The notes below the pieces were generated by a model. The model was not told where the DNA came from. It did no database searches and was given only the letters and a program-made list of their open reading frames with translations. Below are positions 5,707 through 9,543 of a DNA stretch of 9,543 bases, in pieces. Made by a program: the position numbers and the translations under genes. The stretch covers positions 1 to 9,543 of the forward strand of contig CAMORE010000080.1 of the NCBI GenBank assembly GCA_946623365.1, in the 5' to 3' direction. This DNA comes from an uncultured Acinetobacter sp. Lineage in GTDB: Bacteria > Cyanobacteriota > Vampirovibrionia > Gastranaerophilales > Gastranaerophilaceae. How positions within the stretch are numbered: position 1 is the stretch's first letter; each line of letters opens with the position of its first letter.

Positions 5707-8301
5707 ATGAAAAAGATTCTAAAAATAATATTTTGCATCATATTTTTGTCTGCTATTTTTTTGTATTTTGGTATAGTATTTTTGCTGCCGCAAATAATAA
5801 ACAGCAAAATAACAATAAATGCAATGCAGTCATTTATCTCCGACAAAACAGGAACTGAAACAAAGATTACAGGATTTAAGTTAAAAATAGCTCCCGACTT
5901 TTTCGTTGTTTTAGATGTTGACAGTATTGATGCCAAGTACAATAATATCTCTGTTGCAGATATAAAGAAAGTTTCTCTGAATTACAAGTTATTACAAAAT
6001 CAACTGACATTAATCAGTGCAGACAAAATATACATCGACGGAAATAACTTAAAAAACCTTAAAAAAACACCTAAAAAGAAAAATAAGAGCAAGTTTGAAC
6101 TTAAAAACCATCCCGAACTTAATATAAAAAATTTAGTTTTCAAATCAGATAAAGTAAATATTTATGCACAAAATATTAATACTAAAAATGACTTTTTACA
6201 ATTAAAAGCCGTTATCAGCACTCCCCTTTTGAATGAAACGTTAAAATTGGGTGATTCAGGAGTGTTACAAATTGCACAAAACCAACTTAAAGCGAATCAA
6301 TTTAAAATAGCACTGGGCAACTCTAATTTGTATTTAGACGGAATTTTAATTGATAAAAATAAATCTATGGATTTTGATATAAAAGGCAAGAATCTTCCTG
6401 TATCTGAAATAATGCCTATTTTATTATATTTTCAAAAATCGCAGGACCCTGCCAAAAAGTTTATAGAGAATTTTAAAAACTTTAACGGTACGGTTAACGT
6501 AAATTTGAAAGTTAATAATAACGGCATATGGGGAAATTGTGTTGCAAATAACCTTGGAGCAAAAGCAGTATGGTTTGATATTCCTCTGTTTTTTAAAGAA
6601 GCCGTTTTTAATTTTAAAGGGCAAACTATTGACTCAATTGCAGAAGGTATTTTAGGAAAAGAGAAAGTTATACACACACTTAATATTACAGATTTATTAA
6701 ATCCGCAAAAAAAATATGTTATTGGAACAATGAAAACTACACTTAGTAAAAAATTTGATTACGTTCCTAACTTAACTGTTTTAAATTCTGTTAATATCAG
6801 CCTTGTTTATAAAATAAAAAACAGAAAGCCTGATGTATACTATAACATAGATATTCCTGAAAATAGTGATTTAATATATAATTCTTTTTATTTAGGGTTA
6901 AGAAATTATAAAAGAAAAATATATGCTAATACATATAAAGATGATAATGATTTGTATTTAAAAGAATTTAAATATACATATTTAAATTCTAATAAAGAAA
7001 ACATTGTCATTTCCGGTGACGGGTTGTTTATAAAAAATATTGATAAAAGTGACCCTGATAAATTCATTCCTCAATATATAACCTGCCATACAAACGGATA
7101 TGCTCCGATTTCTGTTACCGGTTCTTTCGGAGAAAAAGTAAAAGGCGGCGAATTTAAAGGTGATTTGAAATACGATTTTAAAAATAATCAAGTTTTAGGA
7201 ACGTTTGATATTATAAAAGCCAGACATAAAGCATTCCATATTGAAAAAGCACACATCGAATCAAAAAACGGAGTCTTTAACGTATCCTCAAACGGATTCT
7301 TTAAAGGTGAGAAATATTCGGCAGAACTAAATCTTAAGAATAATATTTTTGGTGAAACATTAATATATAACATGAAAATGTTCTTAGACAAGTTGATATT
7401 TGAAACCACTCCGGATGAAAATAAACCTAAAAATAAGCTCAATCCTGAAGATTTAACAAGAACCGTAAGGAATACAGATGTTACGATTAATAATTGGGAA
7501 ATCGCTATTAATGAGATTAAAAGAGATAAATTCGTACTCAAAAATGTAAAACTTATCGGCAGTCTAAAAAAACATATATTTGATTTTTCAATGAAAGATA
7601 TGAGCTTTGCAGACGGTATAATTCATGCAAAAGGTATTTATGATTTCGCCAAGAATACCTCAAAAATGTCATTTGAAGCTCAAAATATTAATTCAAATAA
7701 AGTTGCAGAAATGACTCTCAACCTTCAAAATCAAATAGAAGGTATTGCTAATGCTAAGGTAAATATTGATGCAAAAGACATGTTTAAATACTTAGACGCA
7801 CATTGTATGTTTGAGGTAAAAGAAGGATTTTTGCCTAAACTTGGTGATACTGAATTTATGATTAAAGACACAAAATACAAAATATCTCAAATAACTAACT
7901 TTGATTTAACACAAAAAGATATGATGAAAGACGATATAAAAGGTTCGTTTGATGTCCATAACACAGAACTAAACAATATCAACATTACAACTTGGCATGA
8001 ATTGTCTTCAATGTATTTAAAAGGCAATTATGAAATGGAAAAACAACTTGCTGATTTACAATTGTTTTGGAAATACAGTAAAGAAGCTCCAAAAGGAATA
8101 AGAATATTTTGTGTTCCTCTTAGTCTTATCTTAAAAGTAGTATTCAGGCCGGAATATTCAAAAGAATTGTATAAATCCGATCTTTCAAAAGTTCCGAAAA
8201 TTAATGCCGATGAAAAAAATACATCATATTACAGAATCCAATTAAACGGTAATATAAATAATAATAATAAAATGGATCTGGTTCTAAAAGAAATAAGATG
8301 A
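5707..8301 (+). CDS. AsmA-like membrane-anchored envelope protein
   Basis: The product has 864 residues. A short basic N-terminus (MKKILK) precedes one membrane helix at about 5-29, with the rest predicted outside the cytoplasm. The region after the helix (residues about 30-110) has the AsmA/TamB-type beginning: a conserved-looking FISDKTGTETKITGFKLKI, then paired beta strands each naming a new layer (VDSIDAKYNNI, ADIKKVSLNYKLL, LISADKIYIDGNNL). A Lys-rich linker lies at about 116-130. The remainder is a long series of beta strands with recurring strand-turn-strand units (for example NLYLDGILIDKNKSMDFDIKGKNL). The C-terminus has a GNYEME...LQLFW strand pair, an amphipathic stretch at about 798-814 and a final beta hairpin, as in AsmA-family C-termini. 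This superfamily forms long hydrophobic grooves linked to lipid movement between membranes; a role in outer-membrane lipid homeostasis is inferred. It could equally be called DUF3971/YhdP-like. No upstream in-frame ATG, GTG or TTG exists before a TGA at 5665. Confidence 0.75.
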   Translation: MKKILKIIFCIIFLSAIFLYFGIVFLLPQIINSKITINAMQSFISDKTGTETKITGFKLKIAPDFFVVLDVDSIDAKYNNISVADIKKVSLNYKLLQNQLTLISADKIYIDGNNLKNLKKTPKKKNKSKFELKNHPELNIKNLVFKSDKVNIYAQNINTKNDFLQLKAVISTPLLNETLKLGDSGVLQIAQNQLKANQFKIALGNSNLYLDGILIDKNKSMDFDIKGKNLPVSEIMPILLYFQKSQDPAKKFIENFKNFNGTVNVNLKVNNNGIWGNCVANNLGAKAVWFDIPLFFKEAVFNFKGQTIDSIAEGILGKEKVIHTLNITDLLNPQKKYVIGTMKTTLSKKFDYVPNLTVLNSVNISLVYKIKNRKPDVYYNIDIPENSDLIYNSFYLGLRNYKRKIYANTYKDDNDLYLKEFKYTYLNSNKENIVISGDGLFIKNIDKSDPDKFIPQYITCHTNGYAPISVTGSFGEKVKGGEFKGDLKYDFKNNQVLGTFDIIKARHKAFHIEKAHIESKNGVFNVSSNGFFKGEKYSAELNLKNNIFGETLIYNMKMFLDKLIFETTPDENKPKNKLNPEDLTRTVRNTDVTINNWEIAINEIKRDKFVLKNVKLIGSLKKHIFDFSMKDMSFADGIIHAKGIYDFAKNTSKMSFEAQNINSNKVAEMTLNLQNQIEGIANAKVNIDAKDMFKYLDAHCMFEVKEGFLPKLGDTEFMIKDTKYKISQITNFDLTQKDMMKDDIKGSFDVHNTELNNINITTWHELSSMYLKGNYEMEKQLADLQLFWKYSKEAPKGIRIFCVPLSLILKVVFRPEYSKELYKSDLSKVPKINADEKNTSYYRIQLNGNINNNNKMDLVLKEIR

Positions 8302-8410
8302 TATACTATTTTTCATTGTAATTATTACCAGTTTGTTAATACTAATTTTTTAAACTTTTTTCTTATTAACAGTACTCATGCAAATTTAACGAACAAGTGT
8401 AGCAGAGATT

Positions 8411-8446
8411 CCCTCGCCCCTTGTGGGAGAGGGTTAGGGTGAGGGG
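8411..8446. repeat. GC-rich C/G-tract palindromic repeat (REP/MITE-like)
   Basis: CCCTCGCCC (8411-8419) pairs with GGGAGAGGG (8425-8433) with one mismatch around a 5-base loop. It can alternatively pair with GGGTGAGGG (8437-8445) using one G-T wobble, so two overlapping 3' arms compete for one 5' arm. The block is strongly GC-rich in an otherwise AT-rich intergenic region. Similar CCCTCACCC-TAACCCTCTCCC intergenic repeats are, as I recall, scattered through many bacterial genomes. The origin here is inferred from sequence form only; no second copy is present in this window. Confidence 0.6.
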
Positions 8447-8453
8447 TGATTAA

Positions 8454-8537
8454 ATGGTTATGCTGCATAGTAAAGGTTTGAGGACGGTTACTGCAATAGT
8501 CCTTATATTAACCATATGGTCTATTTATAGTTTTTAA
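8454..8537 (+). CDS. Possible 27-residue single-membrane-helix peptide
   Basis: ATG at 8454 opens 27 codons ending in TAA at 8535-8537. The peptide begins MVMLHSKGLRTV and continues with a hydrophobic run, TAIVLILTIWSIYSF, long enough for one membrane helix after a basic N-terminus. The right end of the GC-rich repeat provides a Shine-Dalgarno-like GGTGAT (8445-8450) at good spacing. The architecture resembles small membrane peptides, including type I toxins. Against it: an ORF this short arises easily by chance, no promoter is evident, and there is no homology evidence. Confidence 0.2.
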   Translation: MVMLHSKGLRTVTAIVLILTIWSIYSF

Positions 8538-8674
8538 TTATTACAAATTTCAATCTTTTGATTGATGTGTCTTGAAGAAAATACATTTATAGTATAAGTG
8601 GGAAGAGGTAGGGGTAAATAAAACCCTTATTCCTAAAAATGGTAAGGCTTAATAAATTGAAGGTAGAAATGTAG

Positions 8675-8700
8675 AAGTGAAAAATTATATTTTCACTTTT
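8675..8700 (+). promoter_or_regulatory. AU-rich hairpin with short T-run in the flgG leader (terminator-like)
   Basis: AAGTGAAAA (8675-8683) pairs perfectly with TTTTCACTT (8690-8698) around the 6-base loop ATTATA. A run of four T at 8697-8700 overlaps the end of the stem. It could be a weak terminator ending transcripts from the left, or a leader attenuator if the flgG promoter lies upstream. The low GC content makes strong termination unlikely. Confidence 0.35.
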
Positions 8701-8701
8701 A

Positions 8702-8730
8702 GCACAGATTTAATATAAGAATATTTGTGC
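8702..8730 (+). promoter_or_regulatory. Second hairpin immediately upstream of flgG
   Basis: GCACAGAT (8702-8709) pairs with ATTTGTGC (8723-8730), eight pairs with one G-U, around a 13-base AT-rich loop containing TAATATAAG. The loop also offers -10-like sequence (TAATAT 8711-8716), so a promoter is an alternative reading. It ends 17 bases before the flgG ribosome-binding site at 8748. Confidence 0.3.
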
Positions 8731-8758
8731 ATTCTGCTATTAAAAATAGGAGAGGAAA

Positions 8759-9543
8759 ATGTTAAGAGCTCTAACAACAGCAGCAACAGGTATGATAGCA
8801 CAACAAAACTATCTTGATGTTATTGCAAATAACGTAGCAAACGTTAACACTACAGGATACAAGCAATCCCGTATTGAATTTCAAGACTTGTTATCACAAG
8901 CTGCAAGAACTCCCGGTGCATTAATGAACCAAGGTACATATCAACCCGTTGGTATAGAAATCGGGCTTGGTGTTAAAACAGCTGCCACAACAAGGGTATT
9001 TACTCAAGGTGTTGCAATATCAACAGGAAGACAACTTGATATAGAAATTGAAGGTGAAGGCTTTTTACAGGTAATGAAGGAAGACGGCTCGCTCGCTTAT
9101 ACTCGTGACGGTTGTTTACAAGTTGATTCATTGGGTCAATTATGTACAAATGACGGTCTTTTAATTCAACCCTCCGTTTCAATTCCGCGTGATGCTACAG
9201 AAATAACAATCACTCAAGACGGTAATATTTCTGTTACACTTCCGGGGCAAACGCAACAATCAACAGTAGGTTCTCTTCAATTGGTAAAATTTCAAAACCC
9301 ATCCGGTTTATTATCAATAGGACACAACTTGTATCAAGAAACTCAAGCTTCAGGAAACCCTGTTCAGGATACACCGGGACAAAACGGTTTAGGATTGATT
9401 CAACAAGGAATGCTCGAAGGTTCTAACGTACAGATTGTTGATGAGCTTGTAGGTTTAATTAAGGCAGAACGTGCATTTGAATCTAACTCAAGATTGATTA
9501 CCGCTTCAAGCAACATATTACAAGTAACAAATAATATGGCATA
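8759..9543 (+). CDS. flgG: Flagellar basal-body distal rod protein FlgG (3' end at window edge)
   Basis: Builds the distal rod that crosses the periplasm and joins the flagellar rod to the hook; exported by the flagellar type III apparatus, so no signal peptide is expected or seen. 261 codons are present, followed by the bases TA at the edge. E. coli FlgG has 260 residues, so the next codon may well be the stop. The N-terminal rod/hook signature is at residues 20-35 (DVIANNVANVNTTGYK), followed by FQDLL. The central part has the FlgG pattern IEGEGFLQV, LAYTRDG and VDSLGQL (IKGQGFFQVM and SAYTRDGSFQVD in E. coli). The C-terminal rod domain has QQGMLEGSNVQIVDELVGLI from about 215 and ERAFESNS at 237-244. 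AGGAG (8748-8752) is six bases before the ATG. It probably heads a flagellar operon continuing to the right. Confidence 0.96.
   Translation, partial: MLRALTTAATGMIAQQNYLDVIANNVANVNTTGYKQSRIEFQDLLSQAARTPGALMNQGTYQPVGIEIGLGVKTAATTRVFTQGVAISTGRQLDIEIEGEGFLQVMKEDGSLAYTRDGCLQVDSLGQLCTNDGLLIQPSVSIPRDATEITITQDGNISVTLPGQTQQSTVGSLQLVKFQNPSGLLSIGHNLYQETQASGNPVQDTPGQNGLGLIQQGMLEGSNVQIVDELVGLIKAERAFESNSRLITASSNILQVTNNMA

Larger units (their letters stand above)
8302..8758. other. 457-base intergenic region with a GC-rich repeat, small hairpins and the flgG leader
   Basis: From left to right: T-rich sequence with a 7-bp inverted repeat GTTAATA/TATTAAC (8335-8341 and 8364-8370) but no convincing terminator for the AsmA-like gene; a GC-rich repeat (8411-8446); a possible 27-codon hydrophobic ORF (8454-8537) whose stretch also contains ATGGTTA/TAACCAT (8454-8460 and 8509-8515); TCAATC-TTTT-GATTGA (8550-8565); -10-like TATAGT/TATAAG (8588-8598) with TTGAAG (8572-8577) at only 15 bp; a wobble-rich hairpin GGTAGGGGT/ACCCTTATT (8607-8631); then two hairpins close to flgG. 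No tRNA and no long ORF were seen. The region is long for this gene-dense window and looks like an insertion site plus a structured leader. Confidence 0.6.

Noticed and set aside
5646..5942. 98-codon ORF on the - strand across the AsmA-like start
   Set aside because: It overlaps the promoter and the membrane-helix codons of the AsmA-like gene; its hydrophobicity is a reflection of that segment.
7188..7541. 117-codon ORF on the - strand inside the AsmA-like gene
   Set aside because: It lies wholly opposite a long, well-supported gene and is Phe/Ser/Leu-rich, as expected from reverse reading of Lys/Asn-rich coding DNA.
8454..8515. Sigma-54 (GG-N10-GC) or sigma-28 promoter for flgG around TGGTTATGCTGCA and TAAAG
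   Set aside because: The GG-to-GC spacing is wrong (3 or 7 bases instead of 10), and no GCCGATAA-like -10 lies at the proper distance from TAAAG.
1..9543. CRISPR array, tRNA, rRNA, phage or transposase gene
   Set aside because: No regularly spaced direct repeats, cloverleaf-like sequence, rRNA blocks or mobile-element proteins were seen on either strand.

Overview
The window looks like chromosomal DNA of an AT-rich, flagellated, double-membraned bacterium using the standard bacterial code. It carries a flagellar distal-rod gene (flgG), an AsmA-like envelope protein, two exported TPR proteins and a bacterial-type valyl-tRNA synthetase. The combination of low GC, flagella, a matrixin-like TPR protein and an AsmA-like gene resembles gut Gastranaerophilales ('Melainabacteria'). 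That placement is inference from gene style, not a database result.

Layout. Bases 3-167 are the C-terminal end of an unidentified ORF entering from the left. A secreted TPR protein (235-966, +) faces a matrixin-like TPR protein (1052-2299, -), and a 20-bp perfect hairpin at 991-1033 between them can terminate both. A 147-residue orphan protein (2353-2796, -) lies behind the matrixin-like gene and is divergent from valS (2915-5584, +). The divergent region (2797-2914) has a recognisable promoter on each side. After valS comes a perfect 18-bp inverted repeat (5597-5638) with no T-tract, then a large AsmA-like gene (5707-8301, +). That gene has no Shine-Dalgarno sequence and has TATAAT boxes almost touching its ATG. 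A 457-base gap (8302-8758) holds a GC-rich C/G-tract repeat that looks foreign to its surroundings, a possible 27-codon hydrophobic ORF, and several hairpins. The last of these sit in the probable leader of flgG (8759 to window end), which is essentially complete at the right edge.

The genes do not form one pathway. valS is housekeeping. The AsmA-like gene is envelope biogenesis. flgG probably starts a flagellar operon that continues beyond the window. The convergent exported TPR proteins are of unknown role. The most notable feature is that the matrixin-like protein has lost two of the three zinc-binding histidines while keeping the catalytic-position glutamate and the Met-turn, so it is probably a non-catalytic pseudoprotease. 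I found no defence system, CRISPR array, tRNA, rRNA, transposase or phage gene.
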